Program-made: the position numbers and the translations under genes
Shown here: one piece after another, positions 1 to 10,056 of the stretch
Numbering within the stretch: position 1 is the stretch's first letter
Layout: each line of letters starts with the position of its first letter
Notes under the pieces: generated by a model
Told to the model about the DNA's origin: nothing
Database searches by the model: none
The model's input: only the letters and a program-made list of their open reading frames with translations
Source of the DNA: Spinacia oleracea
Taxonomy: Eukaryota; Streptophyta; Magnoliopsida; Caryophyllales; Amaranthaceae
Direction: 5' to 3'
Length of the DNA: 64,000 nt
Assembly (NCBI RefSeq): GCF_020520425.1
Contig: NC_079492.1
Coordinates: forward strand, 142,108,361 to 142,172,360

Positions 1-853
1 GTAGAAGGAAGGTTAATATGGTAGGCTGGTAGTTGTACATTGAGATTTTTTTTTTATTTCTAAAACAAACAACTTGGTAAATCTAAGGGTTTAGCTTTCC
101 ATTCTCTTTCTATCGACACATGAGATACATATGGTATAGTCTTTGGAATTTTGAATCAACATTCATATGGCAGATTGAAGATAGTTTTTGGGAGGTGAAA
201 ACTTGTTGAAGAATGGAGCACGAAAGACTTGAACCTAGTCCCATAGAAATAGAATAGAACATGACTTGAAGATCGTTTACACATTACGAGAAAGACAATT
301 ATAAGGATTAGGAATCTGACATATCTATTTCCATCTGAGCTCTTTATATAACTTAGAATACTTTAGAGCATACGACGCCTACAAAAAGAATCATACTTCA
401 CTATTTGGTAGAAGAGATACATTTCAACTACCCGCCATAATTTACATGAAACACAGATAAATAACAACTAATTTTCCGCTTACTGTACTTTCCTTTCTCC
501 TTGACTATCACCTAAGCTTTACAAATTACACGAGGTTCTTGATGGTCACGATGGATGATAATAGAAAATTAGCAAGTGTAATTAACTTATTACCAGTAAA
601 ACCTACTAATACATGTAAACCGAACCACTGCCTAGTGTAGGGGAATAGTAGGCAGTGGCTCCTGGGGCCTCCTGTCCCAATCAAGTTCAAGTCGGGCAAT
701 ATTATTAAACTAAGGAAGGAGTACGTACCAGTAATTTCCAACCGCTTCTCGGGACTCCCTTGGTATAATTTGAGCATCCACATCCTTCAAGCAATTGGCA
801 AGAACATTAAGACTTCCGTCTCACCTTTCACCAAATTAAAAAAGGGTATTTTT
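1..853. other. Intergenic, 3' flank of aminotransferase
   Basis: AT-rich sequence with no convincing gene or repeat. The only open frame of note (526-783, minus) has no recognisable protein features and lies just downstream of the aminotransferase stop, so it is probably 3'UTR or flank. Confidence 0.5.
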
Positions 854-3800
854 TTAGAGAATTCTTTCTAGCTTTTCCTTCATTCGCTGAACAGCAGCTC
901 TCAAGGTGTCCTCATCTTTGCAAAATGTAAATCTCACAAGATTCTTGCCCTCTTCAGGGTTCAAATAGAAAATACTAGTTGGGATTGCCACTACCCCAAC
1001 TTCCTTGATCAGATACTCACAGAACGCAACATCATCCATCTGGCCGAAAGGGGTGTGATCTACTATCACAAAGTAGGTCCCGCTTGATGGGAATACTTTA
1101 AAACCAGCTTCCTTCAGTCCTTCCACGAAAATCCCTTTTTAACCTTGTAATCCTTCTTCAACTCCTCGTAATATGAGTCCGGTGCTCTCAGAGCAGTTGC
1201 TGCGGCATGCTGCATGGGGGTCGAAGTAGCAAACGTGAGGTATGCTTGTGCTTGCCTTACTCCCCACGTCAAATGTGGGGGTGCTATGGCCCACCCAATT
1301 TTCCACCCTGTTAGAGAGAATGTCTTCGCAAGGGAATTTATGGTTACAGTACGCTCATGCATGCCAGGAAGAGATGCTATGGAGATGTGATCCGTTTCAA
1401 ACGCTAACTTGTCGTACACCTCATCAGAGAAAACCAAAACATCATTTTCAATGCACAAAGATGCAAGGACATCAAGTTCCTCTCGAGTAAACATCTTTCC
1501 AGTTGGGTTATGAGGAGTATTTATAAGGATTGCTCGGGTGTTCTTTGAAATTGTGGACATGAGCTCATCAAGAGGTATTGCAAACTCTGGGGGCCGCAAG
1601 GTGATGCCTTTAACTTTAGCACCAGCCATTGAAAGATTAATTTCATAAGAATCATAAAATGGGGCAAATAGAATGACCTCATCACCAGGATTTATCAATC
1701 CAACATGGTAGCAGCAATGGCTTCTGTGCAACCTGAGGTGACAGTGACTTCCTTTTCAGGATCAACTGCCAGTCCTGTGTCTCTTAAACCTCTCGGCTAT
1801 AGCAGAGTTGAGGTCAGAAACTCCATAACCACGAGCATACTGGTTTTTACCATCATTAATGGCTTGAATAGCAGCTTCTTTCACAAACTCAGGTCCATCA
1901 AAGTTCGGAGATCCCTGGCCAAGGTTAATTGCTCCGTGTTTGATAGCTAGCTGGCTCATCTGTGTGAAAATTGTAGTGTTACTCTTCTCTAAGCACTTCG
2001 CAACCTGTTAATTGCCCAAAAATTAATAAGAGGAGAACTCTGATACATGAATTTAAGAATCAAAATTAGATTGATTCTTTATTATAATATACTTCATGTT
2101 GCAGCTAAGACAAGGTCTCACATCGTAACAAATTCACATACAAATAAGAATACCAAAGGGCCAAAGGTCCAAAACAGCAAAATAGCTTGTGAAGTAAAAA
2201 TTCCACCAATATGTATTCTCAAGTCACACAGGAGAGACTATACGACACGCTTGCAAAGTACTCCGTATTGATGTAATGAGCATAAAAACTTATAAGCCTA
2301 TAATGCATACATCACAGGTCCTTCGATGCTGCCTCACTCCCATATTTCAATAGGATGAAATTCAAGATTCTATTTCATAATTTCACTGAAACAGTAACAA
2401 AACCTCACAACACTACTGGCCTAAAAGGGAACTGATTTGCCTTCACCAAACAGGATCATGAATACAAAACGGAGGAAGGGCAATTTGTTTAGAAACTGAA
2501 CAAGGAAAGAAGAAAAAGGGTGTCCTGGCGATTCTTCTATTTATTGGATTGATCCCTTTTTCACCAACTAAGGCAGAAGTTGGACCGTACATGAAAAATT
2601 TACAGCATCTTAAGCCATGCAAGATTGGATTAGCTGTGACCTCTTTACTCTTGGGGGAAGCGGAACTCACGTGGTAACAACTAATTTGTTATAACAAAAC
2701 GATAATGAAGAACAATTGAGCAATTCAACCAAACATGAAGAAGACAAGAAGATTTTACTGTGGAAACCAGATTGACGGAAGAAAATCCACCAATTCACTA
2801 TAAAGAACATGATAATGATGATGAAACAATAATATTTGGAAGCTTTTCAACAAACCATGAAAGTTTCCCTCTCAAAATCTCTCTCACGTAAACCGCAAGT
2901 GTTTGAGATTCTCAAAAGGCTACATCTTTGATTTAATTCATACAAGCATACCCTGCATGTGGTTCAAGCTACTTCCAAAACTGTTAATTTGATTGATGCT
3001 TTCCCATGAAAAATTTATACAATATTTATTAGGCATGACAGAATGTTTCTTCTAAGTATTAGTTTCAGTCCTCTTAGGTTACAAGTCGTACATCTTTGAT
3101 CAAAAGAGCTATTCTCTTCGTATGAATTTTTTTTGACACTTTTTGTCACACTCATACATGTTCTACACTTCTACTTGCCAAGTATATTATTAGTGGAAGA
3201 ATTAATGTGTATTTTTCTTCTTTTAACACTTAATAGTTGTGATTAATTATGACATACGTTGCATGTAACATTTATTTTGTGATGATTCCTGTGGAAGCCA
3301 AGAAAACAAAGCCATGGAAAAATTATAGATGACGACCGTTATAAGGCACCAATATGCCATAAAATGTAATTGGTGATGTAAATAGTATTTTTGTTCATTT
3401 TTAATTGTATTGTGAATGGGGTTTTGCTAATTTCTTGACAATGTGAGCAGTACCGATAATCTAGCTATTACTATCTTATTAACCAACAACAAATGGAATT
3501 GTAATTTGCAAAAGACTTGTGCAACGTGCAGGCCTCTAAACTAGTATTTATAAAAATGCTTCATCTCTGTGACCACAAATGACAACAATCCAATAACCAT
3601 GTAAGTTGAAATTGGTCAATTACTCGGCATAAGCCGGTTGTAAGCAGATTACATCATTATAGTGATGGGAGAGCAACCAAAGTAGCAGCATAGTGCATCA
3701 ATTAGATTCAAAAAAAAAAAGCAATTGACAAACAAAGCCAAATCCAGATAATCTAAAAGATGACATGCTCAAAAATTGAATCGCCTCGACAAATGAGTCG

Positions 3801-4115
3801 AGTGGATCTTTCTGTCCTAGAGGAAAATAATTTGAAATGAAAGAAATATTAGCAATGGAAAGCAAGTATCTAGCAATGGATAATCGATAAATTAGGGCAT
3901 AAAACCTAAATCAAACCTAAAATGACAACTTAAAATGAAGAACTAAACCTAAATCATAGATTAAAATGAAAAACTAAATTAATTCCAGAAAAGAGAAGGA
4001 AGGAAGAAGAAGAACCTGAGGAAGAGCTCCAGCAAGCCTGCGAGTATTTCTGGGAATCTTAAACAGCGAAATCAAATTAGAGGGAGGGTGGGAATAGAAA
4101 TGCCGAAATGCGCAT
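854..4115 (-). pseudogene. Kynurenine/methionine aminotransferase-like gene (At1g77670 type), frame broken
   Basis: This is a class I/II PLP aminotransferase, in plants a plastid-targeted type related to kynurenine-oxoglutarate and methionine aminotransferases. Exon 2 (854-2004) covers nearly the whole enzyme. Visible family blocks include NLGQGSPNFDGPEF, INTPHNPTGKMF, DEVYDKLAFE and the PLP-lysine block SLAKTFSLTGWKIG. A 2011-bp intron separates it from a short exon 1 (4016 to about 4115), whose end reads NTRRLAGALPQ in phase with VAKCLEK. Three small indels shift the frame: near 1780-1786 (two bases short, or one extra, in a GA-rich run), near 1696-1702 (one G short) and near 1128-1140 (one base short in a homopolymer stretch). 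Exon 1 has no ATG in its conserved frame; the ATG at 4115 is in another frame. The protein is otherwise well conserved and no other stops were seen. It is a very recent pseudogene, or the assembly has indel errors here. Confidence 0.7.
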
Positions 4116-4137
4116 TGCAGAAAGTGTAAAATGACTA

Positions 4138-4825
4138 CTCCCTCGTTCCCTTGCTACTCGCACTGCTTTCTTTTTCGGGTCCCCGTAATATTTACATTGT
4201 TTCTATAAATAATTTTTTCACTGATATTATATTATTTCTCACACTTACTTATTAACCTACCTACATCTCTACTCCTTACAAAAAAAAAATCATTTAAATA
4301 CTCACACCCCCACTCACCATTCCCCATCCCTTATACATTTACACTATCTATATTAAAAAAAATATATATATACCACACTATCAACTACTCCCTCCGTCTC
4401 TTTTTGTTTTTTACGTTTTACTTTTTGGGTATTTCAAAATGTCTTTACATTTCCTTTTATATTATCACATAAATAACTTAGTATTGTATCAAAATTTGTG
4501 CTAATTATTATTTTAACCAATTAAATTCATTGGATCATTTAATCTCTCACACTTTTCAATTGGGACATTAAATTTTTCTCATTTCCCAATATCAGAATTT
4601 TGATAAAAGTGAAAACATTATAAATAAAAATAATTTATCTTGTTTAAATAAAAAAAATTGAGGAATCCCGATGCAAATTAATTATTCGTTAAAACGCGTG
4701 AAAAATACCAAACGTAAAAAACAAAAAGAGACGGAGGGAATAATACTCATTAAATTAATAAGTCAATTCAAATATCTAAACTCAGCACCGGTCAAACCGG
4801 TGTGAGTATTAAGGGACAGAAGAAG
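4138..4825. repeat. Outer Stowaway-like MITE, interrupted by a second MITE
   Basis: The ends are imperfect inverted repeats: CTCCCTCGTTCCCTTGCTAC on the left, and on the right (reverse complement) CTTCTTCTGTCCCTTAATAC. TA dinucleotides flank it at 4136-4137 and 4826-4827, the Stowaway/mariner target duplication. About 333 bp belong to this element; the rest is the inner insertion at 4388-4740. The left end lies about 20 bp from the first ATG of the aminotransferase exon 1. Confidence 0.7.
4388..4740. repeat. Inner Stowaway-like MITE nested in the outer one
   Basis: 353 bp with inverted repeats of about 33 bp starting CTCCCTCCGTCTCTTTTTG and ending in the complement, flanked by TA at 4386-4387 and 4741-4742. 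The cleaner repeats fit a younger insertion into the outer element. Confidence 0.85.
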
Positions 4826-6619
4826 TATATCGACTTTAATGAGAAAGGTGGAAAAGAGGAGTAGAGAAGGTTATTTTTGTAAATTGACGAAACTTATTCT
4901 CAACTTATTCCATCAACGTACTGTACGTATCAAATAAGGGACTATCAATATTTCTACAAATTGCCCATATACATTTATTTAAAAAAACACACACACTAAA
5001 CAAGTGATGCATTTAAAAGCTCTTAATACGAAAGTATATTCTTTAAGTTGGTCTTGTATCAGATACGAAATAATATTATTTTTACTAGAGCGGAAAATTT
5101 GTCTTGTTGGCTGGTTTTGTGTCGAATTATAAACGGGTTAGAAAATCTCAATATTAAGTCAATAACCCTATTTGTATGATTAATCATGTCGTATCATGTT
5201 GACACACTTAATTAAACGCGTTGTAAGCTCTTGGCAATAACTCTCTTTTTCGTGTCTGGTTCGTGTCGTGTCGTGTTGTAGTGTAGTGTTTGTTCATTAA
5301 AATTGGCACCAATGTTCATTAAAAATGTATATTCCCAAATACATTAAATTATTGGTTATTTTTCTTTGGCGGGTTAAGTCTTTTCAGTTTCATGTTGGAG
5401 ATCTCATCATTAACCCGATCTTTAAATTAAAATGCTTTGTCGCACTGTCGTGATCGTGACATATTTTTTACCGCGTTCTTTATACTCGAGTTTCTCATTA
5501 CTTTTATAATATGCGTTTCTTGTGGTTACTTTTTAACTGGAATGTTTTACCTATACATTTATATTTGATTTCATTAGTTAGATCTAAAGAGAAGGTTTGA
5601 CGGAATTTTTTTGCACCAGGAAATTGGGAAATGATAAATCCAAGAAAGAATTTTACTTCATCCAAGGAAATCAACTTTAAAATAATGTGGATTTCCTTGG
5701 AAGAAGTAAAATTTTCCTTGGATTTATCACTTCCCCAGGAAATTATATGTGTCATTTCTGGTATGTTTTAAAGTAAAAACTGGAATGTATGAACTTAATG
5801 AAACCGAACCTTTCTCTACTCATCTCACATTGAATAAAGTAGTTGGTGAAGCAGTTAATGTAATAATGAGTTATGCAGTTTCTATCAAAAAATGTAAATG
5901 CAATTTGCTATGGTTGTTGGCAAAAATGTTCCCATTAAAATAAATGCTATCTTCCTCATTAACTATGAAATGAAAGTGAGCAAAAGCAGCAAATTTTACA
6001 GCATGGCTCTTTTGTTTCTTACTTCATTTTCCACAGTATCTAGAGAGAGAAAGTGAGCAGAGCACGTGGGCATTTATCACCTTGTGGCCACCATTGTTGC
6101 ATTTCTGAGCTTTTTTTTCTTGCTTCACCTCACTTTCCAGCCACATCCCACACAAAACCCATTTCTTGTTCTTAAAAAAGCTCCCATCTTTTTTAACCCT
6201 TAATTTAATTTTTTCTCCTAAGAAGAAAAAAAAACCGATCTTTGTGGGCGACCACGAGAGATAAATTCTTGGTTCATGTAGCCCACCCCAGACCCCTAGA
6301 ACAAAATTAAGCCTAATACCCAATTTGTGTAGCTCATAAATGTAGCCACCCAGTGACCCAGGCACACATTAATGTTCTTGTTGTTGCCGTTAATTATGAT
6401 TTTGGACCACTTTCAAATTGACTAGTTAATGCCCTTTTGTTTATACAAAAAGAAAGAATGTCAGTGTTTGTTGTGTTGCTATTTTATGGTTGTCATATTT
6501 GTCTTGCTCTTTCTTTTGCAGATTCCAAAATTCTTTTCAATTTATTTAGGTTAAACATGATAATTAGGAAGTATAATGTGGATTAAGGGAACTGGGTTTT
6601 CTGTATTATTATTGTTAGA
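4826..6619. other. Intergenic between aminotransferase and LRR kinase
   Basis: No gene is supported. Around 5180-5290 there is a low-complexity stretch rich in CGTGTCGTGTCGTG-type words, similar to sequence near 36070-36130. A strong foldback lies at 5626-5736. The last few hundred bases are presumably promoter and 5'UTR of the kinase gene. Confidence 0.5.
5626..5736. repeat. Foldback element with 47-bp arms
   Basis: The left arm 5626-5672 pairs with the right arm 5690-5736 across a loop of about 17 bp. A similar but less perfect foldback lies in SLAC1 intron 1 (28295-28368), so this is probably a small dispersed foldback repeat. As RNA it would form a long hairpin. Confidence 0.7.
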
Positions 6620-9566
6620 ATGTTGAGCATGAGAAAATCAAAGAAGCAGAATCTTAATTTGGTTCTTGTTTTGCTGTTTTTCTTGCTTCTGGAATTAGTT
6701 CTTGTTTGCCCAGCAACTGACGGAGAGAAAGGGTTTTTGCTGCAGTTTAAAGGCAATGTGTCAAATGACCCACTGAATGTGTTGAGTTCTTGGGTTGCTG
6801 CGGCTGATCCGTGCAGAAACTATACTGGTGTTACCTGTGATTCTAACCAAAATGTTGCTAGGATTGTGTTGTGGAATACTAGCCTATCTGGGGTTTTATC
6901 ACCTGCATTATCTGGGTTGAAATCGCTGCGTTCAATTACTTTGTTTGGGAACAGATTTACTGGAAATATCCCGGAAGAATATGGAAATATTAAGTCACTG
7001 TGGAAGTTGAATTTGAGTTCCAATGCTCTTTCTGGGTCAATCCCAGAATTTGTTGGCCAATTGGGGAATTTAAGGTTCTTGGATTTGTCGAAAAATGGGT
7101 TTTCAGGGGAAATACCACCCAATTTGTTTGCAAATTGTGGGAAAATGAAGTTTGTTTCTTTATCTAGCAACAATCTTACTGGTTCAATTCCTGATTCTGT
7201 AATCACCTGTACAAGTCTTATTGGTTTTGATGTTTCTTACAATGTGCTTGGTGGTAATCTATCTTCTCGAATTTGCGAGTTGCCCAATTTGTCATTCTTT
7301 TCCTTGAGGCGAAATGTGTTTGCTGGAAGTGTTCAAGGGAAGCTATCAGGTTGCAACAGCTTAGAGTTTTTGGATCTTAGTAGCAATATGTTCATTGGGG
7401 AGGCGCCTTTTGATCGATTTGGATTGGTGAATATGAGTTATTTCAATGTTTCTCATAATGATTTTCATGGTCAGATTCCAGAGATGATAACATGCAGCCA
7501 AAGAATGAGGTTTTTTGATGCTTCATGGAACAACTTGGATGGGGTGATTCCTTCATGGATCACAAGCTGTTCAAATCTTAAAATTTTGGACTTGGAAAGC
7601 AACAGGCTTACTGGGAATATCCCAAAGGGGATTGGAAATTTGAAGAGCCTTTCAAGCATTCGGTTAGGGAATAACTCGATAGATGGAACTATCCCACCCG
7701 AAATTGGGGAGATTGAGCTGTTACAAGTTCTCAATTTACACAACCTCAATCTTCATGGTCAAATTCCCGGTGAAGTTGCTCGTTGTCGATTTCTTCTTGA
7801 GCTGTGAGTCACCCTTATTACAAGTATTCACACCTGCTTTTATAGTTTTATGGTGCGTTCTATTCACCCGATTTTCACTTATATTTCATGAACTTATCTC
7901 ATTTGAACTTATTAAAACGTATTTTAGTTATAAATTGTATTTGGTCAACCCTTATCTTACCTGAACTTATCTGAACTTAATTTTCCTGAAATGAGTGGAA
8001 ATAAGGTGAACAGAATAAAGCCTTAACAACCCTTCAGTCTTGTTTTGAATAGAACATGGAAGTTGAAGCACATTCTCTGATGTTTTTTTCTCTTGCAGGG
8101 ATGTTTCTGACAATGTATTAGAAGGTGAAATACCTCAGTCCTTGTATAATATGACATACCTTTTGATTCTTGACCTTCATAAGAACCAACTCAAGGGTAG
8201 CATTCCATCAAGTATTGGAGACCTCTCAGGGATCCAGTATCTTGATCTTTCAGAAAATTTACTATCTGGTTCAATCCCTACTTCACTAGGGAATCTAGGA
8301 AGGTTAACTCATTTCAATGTTTCATACAATTCTCTTTCTGGGGATATACCTCAAATTCCGAACATCACAAACTTCGGTAATACAGCATTTTTTCATAACC
8401 CTCGGCTGTGTGGCCGTCCTCTAGACAGCTGTTCAGGAACAATGTCAAAAAGGGCAAAGGCACTTACAGTTTCTGCCATTGTTGCAATTGTTGCTGCTGC
8501 TCTTATCCTTATAGGGGTTTGCATAGTTACGTTATTAAATAAAGGGGCACGAAAGAATAGGGAAGAAACAGAGACCATGATTCTAGAAAGCACTCCTTTG
8601 GCTTCAACTGAATCAAATATCATAATCGGGAAGTTGGTTTTGTTCAGCAAAAGTTTACCCTCTAAATATGAAGATTGGGAGGCTGGTACCCGAGCTTTGC
8701 TTGACAAAGAGCGCCTTGTTGGTGGCGGGTCTTTGGGTACAGTGTACAGAACCAGCTTTGATGGTGGGATTTCAATAGCAGTGAAGAAGCTCGAGACTTT
8801 GGGAAGGATAAAAAACCAAGATGAATTTGAGCAAGAAATAGGTAAATTAGGAAACATTCAGCACCCCAATTTAGCAACTTTTCAAGGTTATTACTGGTCT
8901 TCAACAATGCAGCTGATTCTGTCAGAGTTTATTCCTAATGGTAACCTGTATGAAAATCTGCATAGCTTAAACTTTGCTAGCTCTAGCACTCATGGTGGAT
9001 ACTACAGTGAATTGTATTGGGGAAGAAGGTTTCAGATTGCCCTTGGAACTGCAAGAGCACTCGCTTACCTTCATCACGACTGTAAACCTCCAATTCTTCA
9101 TCTTAACATAAAATCCACCAACATACTTCTGGATTCAAATTACGAACCCAGATTATCTGATTATGGGTTATCGAAGCTGCTTCCCATGTTTGATAATTAC
9201 GGTCTGACAAAGTTTCACAATGCGGTTGGGTATGTTGCCCCCGAGTTAGCTCAAAGTTCAAGGGGTAGTGACAAGTGTGATGTGTATAGCTATGGGGTCG
9301 TGTTGTTGGAGCTGGTTACAGGGAGGAAGCCTGTAGAGAGCCCTTCTTCAAGCGAGATTGTTGTTTTATGCGATTATGTAAGAGAACTGTTGGAAGGAGG
9401 TTCAGCATCAGATTGTTTTGATAGAAGGTTGAGGAATTTTTCTGAAAGTGAGTTAATTCAGGTTATGAAACTGGGGCTTTACTGTACTGCTCAGGTCCCT
9501 TCTAGGAGACCTAACATGGCTGAAGTTGTCCAGTTTCTTGAGTCAATTAGGAATCACAATACTTGA
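6620..9566 (+). CDS. LRR receptor-like kinase, At1g12460/At1g62950 type
   Basis: Two exons, 6620-7803 and 8099-9566, with a GTGAGT donor and a TTGCAG acceptor, give an 883-residue protein; the Arabidopsis relative is about the same length. In order: an N-terminal signal peptide (a Leu/Val-rich core in the first 35 residues), an LRR N-terminal cap with a Cys pair, about 20 leucine-rich repeats, one membrane helix near residues 516-540, and a cytoplasmic kinase domain from about 600. The glycine loop reads GGGSLGTVYR and the ATP lysine AVKKLE is present. The catalytic-loop HRD is HLN (ILHLNIKSTNILLD, near 729) and DFG is DYG, as I recall for this subfamily, so catalysis is doubtful. Location: plasma membrane; ligand unknown. 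The intron holds a small MITE. The gene ends 490 bp from the convergent ACS10-like gene. Confidence 0.93.
7853..8022. repeat. Small TIR repeat in the LRR kinase intron
   Basis: About 170 bp, beginning GTGCGTTCTATTCACC and ending in GGTGAACAGAATAAAGCC, which are inverted relatives. The interior repeats the word TGAACTTATC. Related copies lie at 32035-32214, about 43085-43262 and about 62966-63110, so this is a non-autonomous DNA-transposon-like family. Confidence 0.6.
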
Positions 9567-10056
9567 AATTGAAAAAAAAGAGGAAGGTTTTAAGTGGGAT
9601 CTATTTGTGTATGTTCAATGTGCAGTGAAGCAATGTAGTTTAGCAGAGAAGGGAGTTGAGATGCTCTCTGAAGAAACAGGTAGGTTTAGGGGAAATATCA
9701 GTGATTCTTTTGTATTCTTTTTCTTTGTTTTCAATCTCCCCCATTGTTGTTCACACCCTATTTTCTGAAATAAATCCATTGATTTTTTGTACATCATATT
9801 CAGTCTGTTTGCTTTTGCTTGAAATACACACTTCTTTCTCATATCAGACTTCTTTCTGTTGATCTTCATCATTCATTTCCATATGAAGATATCGACCAGC
9901 TTTTTATTATTTTCATCTCCAATAAGAGATTCAGATATCAATACAAGAAACACAATGAATGAATAGCTTATCCTTATCCTACCAATATAGTTTCCTTTTG
10001 AACTAGACTATACACTTTTAAATACAATGAATGAATAGCAACCCAACTAATGAGAT
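9567..10056. other. Convergent intergenic region (kinase / ACS10-like)
   Basis: 490 bp between two stop codons on opposite strands. It must hold both 3'UTRs and polyadenylation signals. Nothing else was recognised. Confidence 0.5.

Noticed and set aside
6024-6365. 113-residue open frame on the minus strand upstream of the kinase
   Set aside because: No recognisable features; AT-rich promoter region of the kinase gene.
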